Shown piece after piece: positions 16,746 through 25,211 of a stretch of 38,343 nt of DNA. The stretch comes from Aurantimonas marianensis (GTDB lineage Bacteria > Pseudomonadota > Alphaproteobacteria > Rhizobiales > Rhizobiaceae). Made by a program: the position numbers and the translations under genes. Position 1 is the first letter of the stretch. The number at the start of each line of letters is the position of its first letter. The stretch is from positions 1 to 38,343 of the forward strand of contig NZ_JALHBS010000033.1 of assembly GCF_024195285.1 (NCBI RefSeq), written 5' to 3'. The notes under the pieces were generated by a model, which saw only the letters and a list, made by a program, of their open reading frames with translations, was not told where the DNA came from and ran no database searches.

Positions 16746-17456
16746 ATGAATATCGACTGGACCCTGATCGGCTTCGGCCCGACCGGATGGGGCGACGACA
16801 TCGCGTGGGGGGTTCTGGTCACCGCGGCGCTGGCGCTCGCCACCCTGCCGATCGGCCTCGTCGCCGGCTTCCTGCTGGCGCTCGCCAAGCAGTCCGAGGA
16901 TCGTTTCCTCAATCTGTCCGCCAACATCTACACCACGATCTTCCGCGGCCTGCCCGAGCTGCTGACCCTGTTTCTCGTCTATTTCGGCGTCAACGGCGCG
17001 CTGAAGTCGCTCACCGACGCGACAGGATTGCCGAGTCTGGCCCTGTCGAGCTTCGTCTCCGGCATGGTCGCCCTCGGCTTCGTCTTCGCCGCCTTCGCCA
17101 GTGAAGTTTTCCTGTCGGCCTTTCGAGCGATTCCGCAGGGGCAAAGGGAAGGCGCGGCGGCCCTTGGCCTTCGCCGGTCGCAGACCATGGTGCTGGTCAT
17201 CCTGCCGCAGTTGGTTCGCATCGCCCTGCCCGGCCTCGGCAATCTCTGGATGAACCTCCTCAAGGACACCGCCCTCGTCTCGGTCATCGGTCTCGCTGAC
17301 ATCCTGCGCCAGTCGCAGATCGCCGCGCGGGTGACGCGCGAGCCGTTCCTGTTCTTCGGCGTGGCGATCGTGCTCTATCTGGTCCTGACGATCCTCTCCT
17401 CGGCGGCAATCGGCCGGATCGATCGCTGGGCCAAGCGCGGCGAGATGGCCAAGTGA
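16746..17456 (+). CDS. Amino acid ABC transporter permease (HisQ-like)
   Basis: A 236-residue inner-membrane permease with about five helices. The EAA loop that contacts the ATPase is EVFLSAFRAIPQGQREGAAALG near residues 118-140. The FRGLPELLTLFLVYFG segment is typical of the HisQ/OccQ branch. The ribosome site is poor, and 285 bases separate it from the binding-protein gene. The HisM-like partner starts within its stop codon (GTGA overlap), so the two permeases are made in equal amounts and form the heterodimeric channel. Confidence 0.93.
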   Translation: MNIDWTLIGFGPTGWGDDIAWGVLVTAALALATLPIGLVAGFLLALAKQSEDRFLNLSANIYTTIFRGLPELLTLFLVYFGVNGALKSLTDATGLPSLALSSFVSGMVALGFVFAAFASEVFLSAFRAIPQGQREGAAALGLRRSQTMVLVILPQLVRIALPGLGNLWMNLLKDTALVSVIGLADILRQSQIAARVTREPFLFFGVAIVLYLVLTILSSAAIGRIDRWAKRGEMAK

Positions 17457-18259
17457 GCGCGCCGGCGCTTGCCGCTCCGGCCGCCGCCAAGCCGAAGCCC
17501 GGCGTCGGCGGCTTCATCGCCCTGGGCGTCTGGATCACCATCGCCGCCGGGCTCGTCGCCTATATCGCCAGCGTCTGGAATCCGAGCCTGTTCACCCGCT
17601 TCGGCCCCTCCTACCTGTCGGGCTTGTGGATCACCATCTCGCTGGTCCTGATCTCCTTCGTCTGTGGCGCCATCGTCTCGCTGCCCGTCGCGCTGGGCCG
17701 CATGGCGACGAATCCCGTCGCGCGGACGCTTGCCTTCGTCTTCGTCTATTTCTTCCGCGGCACGCCGCTGATCGCCCAGATCTTTCTGGTCTATTACGGC
17801 TTCGGCCAGTTCCGCGGCGCCTTCGAGACGGTGGGCCTGTGGTGGTTCTTCCGCGAGGCCTGGTACTGCGCGCTGTTCGCCCTGTCGCTCAACACCGCCG
17901 CCTATCAGGCGGAAATTCTGCGCGGCGGCATCGAGAGCGTGCCGAAGGGCCAGTTGGAGGGCGCGCGCTCGCTCGGCCTGCACCGGTTGGTGATCTTCTG
18001 GAAGATCGTCATGCCGCAGGCGATGATCGTCGCGCTACGCCCCTACGCCAACGAGATCATCCTGATGATCAAGGCATCGGCGATCGTCGCGATCATCACC
18101 GTCTACGACCTCTTCGGCGAGACGCGGCAGGCCTATTCGCGCACCTTCGACTTCCAGACCTATGTCTGGGCCGCGCTCCTGTATCTCACCATCGTCGAGG
18201 CCCTGCGCCACGCCACCAATTTCGTCGAGCGGCGGCTGACAAGGCATTTGAAGCGGTAA
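17453..18259 (+). CDS. Amino acid ABC transporter permease (HisM-like)
   Basis: A 268-residue permease with a GTG start overlapping the previous stop. After a 20-residue Ala/Pro/Lys leader there are about five to six helices. FRGTPLIAQIFLVYYGFGQF is the HisM-type sequence, and the EAA loop is EILRGGIESVPKGQLEGARS followed by LGLHR. It pairs with the HisQ-like permease. No ATP-binding subunit gene follows: the next gene is an unrelated dehydrogenase, so the importer must borrow an ATPase encoded outside the window. Confidence 0.93.
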   Translation: MSAPALAAPAAAKPKPGVGGFIALGVWITIAAGLVAYIASVWNPSLFTRFGPSYLSGLWITISLVLISFVCGAIVSLPVALGRMATNPVARTLAFVFVYFFRGTPLIAQIFLVYYGFGQFRGAFETVGLWWFFREAWYCALFALSLNTAAYQAEILRGGIESVPKGQLEGARSLGLHRLVIFWKIVMPQAMIVALRPYANEIILMIKASAIVAIITVYDLFGETRQAYSRTFDFQTYVWAALLYLTIVEALRHATNFVERRLTRHLKR

Positions 18260-18325
18260 GCGTGGATTGCAATCAGTCCGCGCCCGGCTAACTTCCCACC
18301 ATCAGCAAGCAAGAAGGAACACGAC

Positions 18326-19195
18326 ATGGCGAAGGTTGCATTCATCGGATTGGGCGTGATGGGGTATCCGATGGCGGGCCACCTCAAGGCCAAGGGGGGA
18401 CACGACGTCACCGTCTTCAACCGCTCGGCCGCAAAGGCCGAGAAATGGGCGAGCGAGCACGGCGGCGCCCATGCGGCAACGCCGCGCGAAGCCGCCAGGG
18501 ACGCCGATTTCGTGTTCTCCTGCGTCGGCAATGACGACGACGTCCGCTCGGTGATCTACGGCGACGACGGCGCCTTCGCCGGCATGAAGCCGGGCGCGAC
18601 GCTGATCGACAACACCACCGCTTCGGCAGAGCTGGCCCGCGAGCTCGACGCGGCGGCGCGGGAAAAGGGCTTCAAATTCATCGACGCTCCGGTGTCGGGT
18701 GGCCAGGCCGGCGCCGAGAATGGCGCGCTCACGGTGATGTGCGGCGGCGAGCAGGCCGATTTCGACGCGGCCAAGCCGGTGATCGAGGCCTATGCCAAGA
18801 TGGTCGGGCTGATGGGTCCGGCCGGCTCCGGCCAGCTCACCAAGATGATGAACCAGATCTGCATCGCCGGGCTCGTTCAGGGCTTGTCGGAAGCCATCGC
18901 CTTCGGCCAGAATTCCGGGCTCGACATCGAGAATGTCGTCTCCGTCATCTCCAAGGGCGCCGCCGGCTCCTGGCAGATGGAGAATCGCCACAAGACCATG
19001 AACGAGGGCCATTACGAGCACGGTTTCGCGGTCGAGTGGATGCGCAAGGATCTCGGCATCTGCCTCGAGGAAGCCAAGCGCAACGGCTCGACCCTGCCGG
19101 TCACCGCCCTCGTCGACCAGTTCTATGCCGAGGTCGAAAAGATGGGGGGCAAGCGCTGGGACACCTCGTCGCTGCTGGCGCGGCTGAAGCGGTAG
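18326..19195 (+). CDS. NAD(P)-dependent 3-hydroxyisobutyrate dehydrogenase-like oxidoreductase
   Basis: A 289-residue beta-hydroxyacid dehydrogenase. The Rossmann motif GLGVMGYPMAGHL is at residues 8-20. The substrate motif FIDAPVSGGQAGAENG near residue 115-130 and the catalytic Lys in GSGQLTKMMNQ near residue 170 are intact. The family oxidises 3-hydroxyisobutyrate, tartronate semialdehyde or succinic semialdehyde relatives. An Asn-Arg after strand 2 (FNRSAAK) suggests NADP preference. AGAAGGAAC precedes ATG 18326. The gene lies 66 bases after the permease pair and may share its transcript. Its stop lies six bases from the stop of the facing EEP gene. Confidence 0.92.
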   Translation: MAKVAFIGLGVMGYPMAGHLKAKGGHDVTVFNRSAAKAEKWASEHGGAHAATPREAARDADFVFSCVGNDDDVRSVIYGDDGAFAGMKPGATLIDNTTASAELARELDAAAREKGFKFIDAPVSGGQAGAENGALTVMCGGEQADFDAAKPVIEAYAKMVGLMGPAGSGQLTKMMNQICIAGLVQGLSEAIAFGQNSGLDIENVVSVISKGAAGSWQMENRHKTMNEGHYEHGFAVEWMRKDLGICLEEAKRNGSTLPVTALVDQFYAEVEKMGGKRWDTSSLLARLKR

Positions 19196-19201
19196 ACTTT
19201 G

Positions 19202-20458
19202 TCAAACGAGGCCGTCGGCGATCTCGAAGTCGACGCTGACCGGCCGATGATCGCTGGTATGGTCGTCGGCGTTGTCGAAGGCGGTGTTCACGGCCACGTG
19301 CGCCGCATGATCGACCCGCCCCGCCTCGGGCGGGACCCGGACCGGTGAATTCTCGAAGGCATCGGAGCCCACCACCGGCTGGGTGAACATGATGTGGTCG
19401 AGCAGGATCTCGGCCGGTCGGTACGGTTCCCAGGCGTCCTGGAAACGTACGGTCCAACGATAATTCGCCGGATCGTCGATGCGATAATCGAACAAGCCGT
19501 GGTTGAGGAACCGCCGGGCGAAGAAGACGTCGCCCTGCAGATTCGAAACCAGATCGTGAAAGAGATACTTCCTTTCGAAAATCTCCTTGCCGATCCCGTC
19601 ATTCATGTCGCCCATGAGAAAGATCGCCGGATAGGGCTCGTTGCGAAACCGGTTGTCGATGTAATAGCGGATATCGACGGCTTCCGTTGACAGCTTGATC
19701 CGCGCTTCGACGGCCTTCTGCTCGGCACGGGCGATCGTCTCGGCTTCCTTCTTCGTCGGCGCCCGGTTTTCTGCGGCGATATCGCGCCGGGCCTTCGCGG
19801 CAGCCTCGTAGTCCTCGCCGCTGAATTTCGACTTCATGTGAACGCCGATGAAGTCGACCCGCCGCCCGCCGAATTGGCACACCAGCACTTGTGGGTGGCG
19901 GTAGTGATAATGCTCGCGGTCGCCGAGATCACGTGGCGGTGGGTCACCCTCCTCGTCCTCCGGGTCGGGTTGGCGCTTGTCCGGTTTGAAATACGGATGG
20001 TTGATCGGCCAGGTTTCGCCATGCTCGCCCGGCTTTCCAGGATCGAAGCGGCTTTCGAACTCCGTCGCCTCGCGCCATTTGGGGATCGGCAGAAGCATCG
20101 GCCGCAAAAGATCAAGGCGCCGTTTGCTGACCAGGAACCAGATCCCTTGCGAACCGCTCACCTGGTATCCGGTCTTATCGCTCGCCGATCGCTTGATGAC
20201 GACGTATTCGCCGTCCAATTCGGTCCCGCAAAAATCGTCGAGCAGGCCAACCCGCTTCACGCTCGGCCCTTCCTGAATGCACAGGATGTCAGGGCCAATC
20301 AGACGGATCTCCTCGGCGATGCGACCCTTCTGCAGCCTCTGAAGCGCCTTGCCGGCGGCGCTGGTGACTGTCTTGGATCGACTCGGAATCGTCCGCGTCT
20401 TGCCCTGCAGCAATTGCCCAAGCCATTCAAGATTCCAGGTCGTCAACCGGAGCTTCAC
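19202..20458 (-). CDS. Endonuclease/exonuclease/phosphatase (EEP) fold protein
   Basis: A 418-residue protein with the EEP metal-dependent phosphoesterase motifs in order: TTWNLEWL at the N-terminus, ILCIQE near residue 60, FIGVHMKSKF near 205, MGDMND near 278, LDHIMF near 353 and TSDHRPVSV near 405. The active-site residues N, E, D/N and DH are all present. It is longer than the usual 250-300 residues owing to two charged insertions, one Pro/Asp/Glu-rich (~175-195) and one Ala/Lys/Glu-rich helix (~220-255). No signal peptide is seen. The start is GTG with GGAGA upstream. The substrate, whether DNA, phospholipid or phosphate ester, is not decidable. It lies 130 bases downstream of the Lrp-type gene and probably has its own AT-rich promoter at about 20500-20560. 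Confidence 0.85.
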   Translation of the reverse strand: MKLRLTTWNLEWLGQLLQGKTRTIPSRSKTVTSAAGKALQRLQKGRIAEEIRLIGPDILCIQEGPSVKRVGLLDDFCGTELDGEYVVIKRSASDKTGYQVSGSQGIWFLVSKRRLDLLRPMLLPIPKWREATEFESRFDPGKPGEHGETWPINHPYFKPDKRQPDPEDEEGDPPPRDLGDREHYHYRHPQVLVCQFGGRRVDFIGVHMKSKFSGEDYEAAAKARRDIAAENRAPTKKEAETIARAEQKAVEARIKLSTEAVDIRYYIDNRFRNEPYPAIFLMGDMNDGIGKEIFERKYLFHDLVSNLQGDVFFARRFLNHGLFDYRIDDPANYRWTVRFQDAWEPYRPAEILLDHIMFTQPVVGSDAFENSPVRVPPEAGRVDHAAHVAVNTAFDNADDHTSDHRPVSVDFEIADGLV

Positions 20459-20588
20459 CGCACATCTCCACTTCTAATTGCTATGGCATGGGTGAAGAGT
20501 GGATGGCGGCACCGAAATGATCAAGAAAAAATCAAGCATTATCTGAAATTGCCGCAACGGCAGACGATGCGCAACAAACCCGCTTGTC

Positions 20589-21074
20589 TCAATCCCCCCG
20601 CGGCTCCTTGTCCAAGATCATATAATCAAGCGGCATTTCGGTCGTGTATTTGATCTGCTCCATGGCGAAGGACGAGGAGACGTCGCGGATCTCGATCCTG
20701 GCGATCATCCGCTTGTAGAAGGCGTCATAGGCGGCGATGTCCGGCACAACGACGCGCAGGAGATAATCGATGTCGCCGCTCATGCGATAGAACTCGACCA
20801 CTTCGGGAAACTCGCCGATCACCTCGGAGAACCGCTTCAGCCATTCGTTGGAGTGGGAACTGGTGCGGATCGAGACGAAGACCGTCACCCGCGCGTTGAC
20901 CTTGGCGGGGTCGAGGATCGCCACCCGCCGCTTGATCACACCCTCTTCCTCGAGCTTCTGGATGCGCCGCCAGCACGGCGTCGTCGACAGGCCGACACGC
21001 TTGGCGACATCGGCGACCGCCAGCGTCGCGTTTTCCTGCAGCAGCCTCAGTATCTTCTTGTCCAGCCGGTCCAT
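20589..21074 (-). CDS. Lrp/AsnC family transcriptional regulator
   Basis: A 161-residue regulator. The N-terminal helix-turn-helix is MDRLDKKILRLLQENATLAVADVAKRVGLSTTPCWRRIQKLEEEGVI, with the family's invariant TTPCWRRI recognition helix. The C-terminal RAM/AsnC ligand domain includes VVEFYRMSGDIDYLLRVVVPD. ATG 21074 starts the canonical MDRLDKKIL; AGGGAG stands about 10 bases upstream. These regulators sense amino acids. No amino acid gene lies next to it in divergent orientation, so its target is not evident from position. Confidence 0.95.
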   Translation of the reverse strand: MDRLDKKILRLLQENATLAVADVAKRVGLSTTPCWRRIQKLEEEGVIKRRVAILDPAKVNARVTVFVSIRTSSHSNEWLKRFSEVIGEFPEVVEFYRMSGDIDYLLRVVVPDIAAYDAFYKRMIARIEIRDVSSSFAMEQIKYTTEMPLDYMILDKEPRGD

Positions 21075-21148
21075 CGACACGCTACTCCCTGTCCTGCGCC
21101 GCAAGAATTACAGGTGGCGCACTTGAACCGGTAGGCCGGCCGGTCCGG

Positions 21149-21781
21149 TCACACAAGGTCCGCCACCCGCCGCCTCAGTTCCGGCAACAGCTCTGCCGCG
21201 AACCAGGGATGGCGCTTCAGCCAGGCATTGTTGCGCCAGGACGGATGCGGCAGCGGCAAAACCTTCGCGAAACGCCCCTTTCCGGCGAGGATGTTGCGCC
21301 AGTCCGCCACCGTCTCGGTGAGGCTTCGCCCGCCCCCCTCAGCGACGTGAAAACGCTGGGCGTAGAGCCCGATCGCCAGAACCAGCTCGACCTGCGGCAT
21401 CGCGGCGAAGACACGGTCATGCCAGGCGGCCCGGCACTCGCGGCGCGGCGGACGGTCGCCGCCCTTGGCATCATATCCCGGGAAGCAGAAGCCCATCGGG
21501 ACGATCGCCACCCGCGCCGGATCGTAGAAAATATCAGGGCCGATGCCCAACCACTCCCTCAGCCGCACGCCCGACGGATCGCTGAACGGCTTGGTCTGCT
21601 TGTCGGCGAGGTTTCCCGGCGCCTGGCTGGCGATGACGAGGCGCGCGGTCGGCGATAGCACCAGCACCGGGTTCGGCTCGATCGGCAATGGCGGACCGTG
21701 CGGCGCCTCGCGGCAGATCCGGCAGACGCGAATCGTGCGATAGAGCGCTGTCGGATCGTCTCTCACCGCTGATGTGCTCAA
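21149..21781 (-). CDS. Uracil-DNA glycosylase family protein
   Basis: About 210 residues. Motif 1 is IASQAPGNLADKQTKPFSDPSG followed by LREWLGI, and motif 2 is the C-terminal LPHPSWRNN with the catalytic-loop His. Cys residues in VCRICREAPHG resemble a zinc or Fe-S ligand set, but only that pair is obvious. Members remove uracil or related damaged bases, though some in this branch are untested. The start is probably TTG 21781, which overlaps the glutathione transferase stop as TTGA; GTG 21766 is the alternative. Longer upstream frames are antisense or out-of-frame copies of the transferase gene. Confidence 0.82.
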   Translation of the reverse strand: MSTSAVRDDPTALYRTIRVCRICREAPHGPPLPIEPNPVLVLSPTARLVIASQAPGNLADKQTKPFSDPSGVRLREWLGIGPDIFYDPARVAIVPMGFCFPGYDAKGGDRPPRRECRAAWHDRVFAAMPQVELVLAIGLYAQRFHVAEGGGRSLTETVADWRNILAGKGRFAKVLPLPHPSWRNNAWLKRHPWFAAELLPELRRRVADLV

Positions 21782-22389
21782 GCCTTGGCGCTCGGCCGCG
21801 CGGACACCTCCGCGTACCAGCGGCCGACATTGATCAGGTCTTGGGGCGGCGTGATCTTCGCCGGTTTCATGAAGTCCATCGCGATCATGCCGGTGATGTC
21901 GGCGACACTGTAGGCGTCGCCAGCGGCGAATCGGCTGCCCGCCAGATGCGCATCGAACAGTTTGAGGAATTCCAGCGCCTTCGGCCTGTTGATCTCGCCC
22001 CACTCGGCAACTTGCGGCACTTCCCATGTGGCCATCGCCGGATGGGTGTGACGGAACGCCGCGGCGACCGGCTGCAGCAGGCCGAACTCGAGGCGGCGGT
22101 TCCACATCTCCACCCTGGCCCGGCCAAGCGCACCGGTGCCAAACAGCGGCGGCTCGGGATGCGTTTCCTCGAAATAGCGGCAGATGGCGATCGATTCGGT
22201 CAGACAGGTTCCGTCGTCGAGTTCGAGAACGGGAAGCCTTTGCAAGGGGTTACGACGGGTAATCTCATCCGATTTATGACCAAGTTCGCCCATGTCGACG
22301 GGCTCGATCGGGATCTCGATCCCCTTTTCGGCCAAATAGACCCGCACCCGGCGCGGATTGGGCGCGCGCCCGCCGTCGAAAAGTTTCAT
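21778..22389 (-). CDS. Glutathione S-transferase family protein
   Basis: A 203-residue cytosolic GST. The thioredoxin-like N-terminal domain starts MKLFDGGRAPNPRRVRVYLAEKG; a Ser/Cys at the usual catalytic place is replaced by Asn-Pro. The glutathione-binding LPVLELDDGTCLTESIAICRYFEE (cis-Pro then Glu-Ser) is intact. The all-helical C-terminal domain ends in AGDAYSVADITGMIAMDF, the N-capping motif. It matches the LigF/Ure2p-like bacterial branch. Its stop overlaps the start of the glycosylase gene, so these form an operon. Confidence 0.93.
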   Translation of the reverse strand: MKLFDGGRAPNPRRVRVYLAEKGIEIPIEPVDMGELGHKSDEITRRNPLQRLPVLELDDGTCLTESIAICRYFEETHPEPPLFGTGALGRARVEMWNRRLEFGLLQPVAAAFRHTHPAMATWEVPQVAEWGEINRPKALEFLKLFDAHLAGSRFAAGDAYSVADITGMIAMDFMKPAKITPPQDLINVGRWYAEVSARPSAKA

Positions 22390-22629
22390 ACCGTCATCTC
22401 TCGATCCCGTTTCGCCCGCAATGGTTTAGGCAGGCGCGGCCTCGCTGCCAAGCCATCGCCGCATGCTCGCGTTCGGCATCCGCGAGGGCACGCAACGCCC
22501 GAACGGGCAACCCGTCGCCCGGTTTTCACGGAACAATCGGGCTTTTCGCTATTCCTTAAGGCATTTTTTTAAGCTTCTCGAAACAGAATGGCCGGGTCTT
22601 CAAGCGTATCCAGGCGATCGATCGAGTTC
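22390..22629. other. Divergent intergenic region, GST / histidine kinase
   Basis: A 240-base gap with an AT-rich stretch at 22545-22580 that includes CCTTAAGG and a run of seven T. This is the probable promoter zone for the kinase operon. No EcfG or FNR match was found; GGAAC at about 22532 has no CGTT at the right distance. Confidence 0.4.
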
Positions 22630-24141
22630 ATGTCAGTCGCAGCCCCACCCCGTTATGACCACGCCGTCGTCGCTCGACGGCCCGCCGCCCGCGGCGGCGA
22701 TATCGCCAAGACGCTCAAGGCGACGCGCGAGCGGCTGTCGTCGCGCGGCGGTCTTGCGCCGGGTTTCGACCGCGAGCTCCTGACCCAGCATGCCGCCGCG
22801 CTGCAGGCGGCGGCCGTCGTGCTGCCGCTGCCGGTGATCCTGACCGGGCTCGGACTGTCGGTGTTCACCGGTCCGCTTCCCGCGATTCTTTGGACCGGCT
22901 TTGCACTGCTGGGCTATCTGCTCCTGGTGCTCGGCTCGCGGCGATACGCGGCCGCCGCTGAATCCGCCCGGCACTTCGACGTTTCCCGCTGGACGAAGAT
23001 CATCGTCGTCGGCCACGTGGCGGCCGGGCTGTCTTGGGCCTATCTCGCGACGCTATCCTGCGCCGATTGCGCGCCGCTTCGCTTCGAGATCTTCCAGTTC
23101 ACCGTGCTGTTCCTGGCGATCGCGATGATCGCGATGATCTCCTCGACGCTTAAGGCGGTGGTCCCCCTCGCCTTCCTGCCGACGGTCCTCGTCCTCGGTT
23201 ATGACATCGTCACGGCCACGCAGCCGGTCCTCGGAGCGATGCACGCGGTGCTGATCGGCGCCGTGCCCTTCTTCGCCGTGGTCGCGGAGACATTGCGCCG
23301 GGCCGCGATCGCGCAATTGAAGCATCAGAATGAAAAAGACGAGCTGATCACCGAACTCGACATCGCCCGCGTCATGTCCGACGAAGCGCGCCTGCGCGCC
23401 GAAGAAGCCAATCAGGCAAAATCCCGCTTTCTGGCGACGATGAGCCACGAGCTGCGCACGCCGCTGAACGCCATTCTCGGCTTCTCGGAGGTCATGAGCA
23501 ACGAGATCCTCGGTCCGGTCGGCAATGATTCCTACAAGGAATATGTCGCCGACATCCATGCGTCCGGCCAGCATCTCCTGGGCCTGATCAACGAAATCCT
23601 CGACCTCTCGCGCGTCGAGGCGGGACGGTACAATCTAGACGAGGAGGCCATCGAGCTCGTGCCGATCGCCCGCGCCTGCATCGGCTATATCAAGGTCAAG
23701 GCCGAGGCGAAGACCCTCGTGGTGCGCTCGGAATTCGAGAAGAATCTGCCGGCGATGTGGGCGGACGAACGGTCGCTGCGCCAGATCATCCTCAATCTCC
23801 TGTCGAACGCGGTGAAATTCACCCCGCCCGGCGGCGAGATCGTGTTGCGGGTCGGTTGGACGGCCGGAGGCGGCCAGTATGTGTCCGTCAAGGACAATGG
23901 CCCCGGCATTCCCGAGGAGGAAATCCCGATCGTGCTGTCGTCCTTCGGCCAGGGCTCGATCGCCATCAAGAGCGCCGAACAGGGCACCGGACTCGGCCTG
24001 CCGATCGTCCAGGCGCTGGTCAAGATGCATGACGGCAGCTTCGAGCTCCTGTCGCGCCCGCGCCAGGGCACCGAGGCGATCGCCATCTTCCCCAATTCCC
24101 GTGTTCTCGAGGTGATGCCGGCGCTCGACGAGCAGCAATGA
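22630..24141 (+). CDS. Membrane sensor histidine kinase (PdhS/PleC-like)
   Basis: About 503 residues. A 60-residue cytosolic leader (including a RERLSSRGG stretch) precedes six hydrophobic segments (residues ~60-220), then a short coiled coil (KHQNEKDELITELDIARVMSDEARLRAEEAN). The HisKA domain has phospho-acceptor H273 in FLATMSHELRTPLNAILGF. The HATPase domain has N-box NLLSNAVKF, G1 DNGPGIP and G2 GTGLGLPIV. The H-box and ATPase sequence are close to the Hyphomicrobiales PdhS/PleC/DivJ group that acts on DivK, so a role in cell-cycle or envelope signalling is inferred. No response regulator gene is adjacent. ATG 22630 is preferred over 22588; neither has a strong ribosome site. Confidence 0.92.
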   Translation: MSVAAPPRYDHAVVARRPAARGGDIAKTLKATRERLSSRGGLAPGFDRELLTQHAAALQAAAVVLPLPVILTGLGLSVFTGPLPAILWTGFALLGYLLLVLGSRRYAAAAESARHFDVSRWTKIIVVGHVAAGLSWAYLATLSCADCAPLRFEIFQFTVLFLAIAMIAMISSTLKAVVPLAFLPTVLVLGYDIVTATQPVLGAMHAVLIGAVPFFAVVAETLRRAAIAQLKHQNEKDELITELDIARVMSDEARLRAEEANQAKSRFLATMSHELRTPLNAILGFSEVMSNEILGPVGNDSYKEYVADIHASGQHLLGLINEILDLSRVEAGRYNLDEEAIELVPIARACIGYIKVKAEAKTLVVRSEFEKNLPAMWADERSLRQIILNLLSNAVKFTPPGGEIVLRVGWTAGGGQYVSVKDNGPGIPEEEIPIVLSSFGQGSIAIKSAEQGTGLGLPIVQALVKMHDGSFELLSRPRQGTEAIAIFPNSRVLEVMPALDEQQ

Positions 24142-24249
24142 ATGGCCGCCCCGTGCCGGGTCGACGGATTTTTGCTTGTTCCGTCTCCCGGCGCTCGCCA
24201 TATCAATCCCTGTGAACGACCTTGGCTGTCACCATAGCCCTTGAGGACC

Positions 24250-24495
24250 ATGAGCATCGAAAGCCCCTGCATCCTCGTGTGCGTGCTCGATCCGAAAACC
24301 GGTTACTGCTTCGGCTGCGGCCGGACCGGAGAGGAAATCGCCAGTTGGACCGCCATTTCGTGCGAGGCCCGTCAGGCGGTGATGAATCTGCTGCCTGCCC
24401 GGCTCGCGGGCTTCGAGCGGCCTGCCCGGCGCCAGACGACCCGCTCCCGCCGTGCCAGCCAGCGGCGTGAAGCGGAGGCCGGCGGCGATGCATAG
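24250..24495 (+). CDS. DUF1289 domain protein
   Basis: An 81-residue protein. Residues 4-40 form the DUF1289 domain: SPCILVCVLDPKTGYCFGCGRT followed by EEIASW. The four cysteines (C-x3-C, C-x2-C) look like a small zinc or Fe-S knuckle. The Arg-rich tail (ARRQTTRSRRASQRREAEAG) is highly basic and could bind nucleic acid or membrane lipid. The function is unknown. The retropepsin gene starts inside its last codons (8-base overlap). Confidence 0.9.
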   Translation: MSIESPCILVCVLDPKTGYCFGCGRTGEEIASWTAISCEARQAVMNLLPARLAGFERPARRQTTRSRRASQRREAEAGGDA

Positions 24496-25195
24496 CGGCC
24501 GGCTCCTTTGGATCGTCCTCGGCCTTCTGGCCGCCGCCGGTCTGGCGCTCGTGTTCAATGGCGACGGCAAGATTGTCGGCCTTGATGACGATCAGTTCGC
24601 CAGCCTTGCCTATTATGGCGCCTGGGGCCTTGTGTTGGCCTCGACGGCGGTCCTCATGCTGCGCACCCGTTTGGGCGAAGCGTTGCGGGGCGCCGCGATC
24701 TGGTTTCTCGCCTTTGTCGTGCTGATCGGCCTCTATACCTTCCTGCCGGATCTGGCCTCCCTGAAAAACCGGTTGATGGCGGCGCTTGTGCCCGGCACGC
24801 TCGTCGCGATCGGCGCCCCGGAGGGCAACAGGTTCATGGCGCTGCGCGGACGGGACGATCATTTCCGGCTGGACGGTTCGATCGACGGCGAGCCGGTCTC
24901 CTTTATCGTCGACACCGGCGCCTCCGTTGTCGCCATGGACCGCGCGATCGCCGAGACAATCGGCATCGACACGGCGCGCCTGCGCTTTTCCCATGAGGTG
25001 ATGACGGCGAACGGCATTGCCCGAGCCGCGCAGATCAGGCTTGATTCCGTTCGCGTCGGCGACATCGTCCGCCACGATGTTCCGGCGGCCGTCACCGAGG
25101 GTGAGGGCCTCGGCGTCGCCCTACTGGGCATGAGTTTCCTCAATACCCTCACTTCTTTCGACTTTCGCGGCGACCGGCTGATTCTGACGGATTAG
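24488..25195 (+). CDS. Membrane-anchored retropepsin-like aspartic protease (TIGR02281 type)
   Basis: A 235-residue protein. A membrane segment near residues 5-22 and two more near 33-52 and 62-80 anchor it. The C-terminal domain (residues ~115-235) is a clan AA protease with active-site DTGAS at residues 142-146 in VSFIVDTGASVVAMD, the LLGMSFLNTLTSF region and a final FRGDRLIL strand. As one Asp is present per chain, activity would need a dimer. ATG 24488 has GGAGG nine bases upstream. It overlaps DUF1289 and follows the kinase, so the three are one transcription unit. The substrate is unknown; the catalytic domain probably faces the periplasm. Confidence 0.92.
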   Translation: MHSGRLLWIVLGLLAAAGLALVFNGDGKIVGLDDDQFASLAYYGAWGLVLASTAVLMLRTRLGEALRGAAIWFLAFVVLIGLYTFLPDLASLKNRLMAALVPGTLVAIGAPEGNRFMALRGRDDHFRLDGSIDGEPVSFIVDTGASVVAMDRAIAETIGIDTARLRFSHEVMTANGIARAAQIRLDSVRVGDIVRHDVPAAVTEGEGLGVALLGMSFLNTLTSFDFRGDRLILTD

Positions 25196-25211
25196 GTCGC
25201 GTGATCGACGC

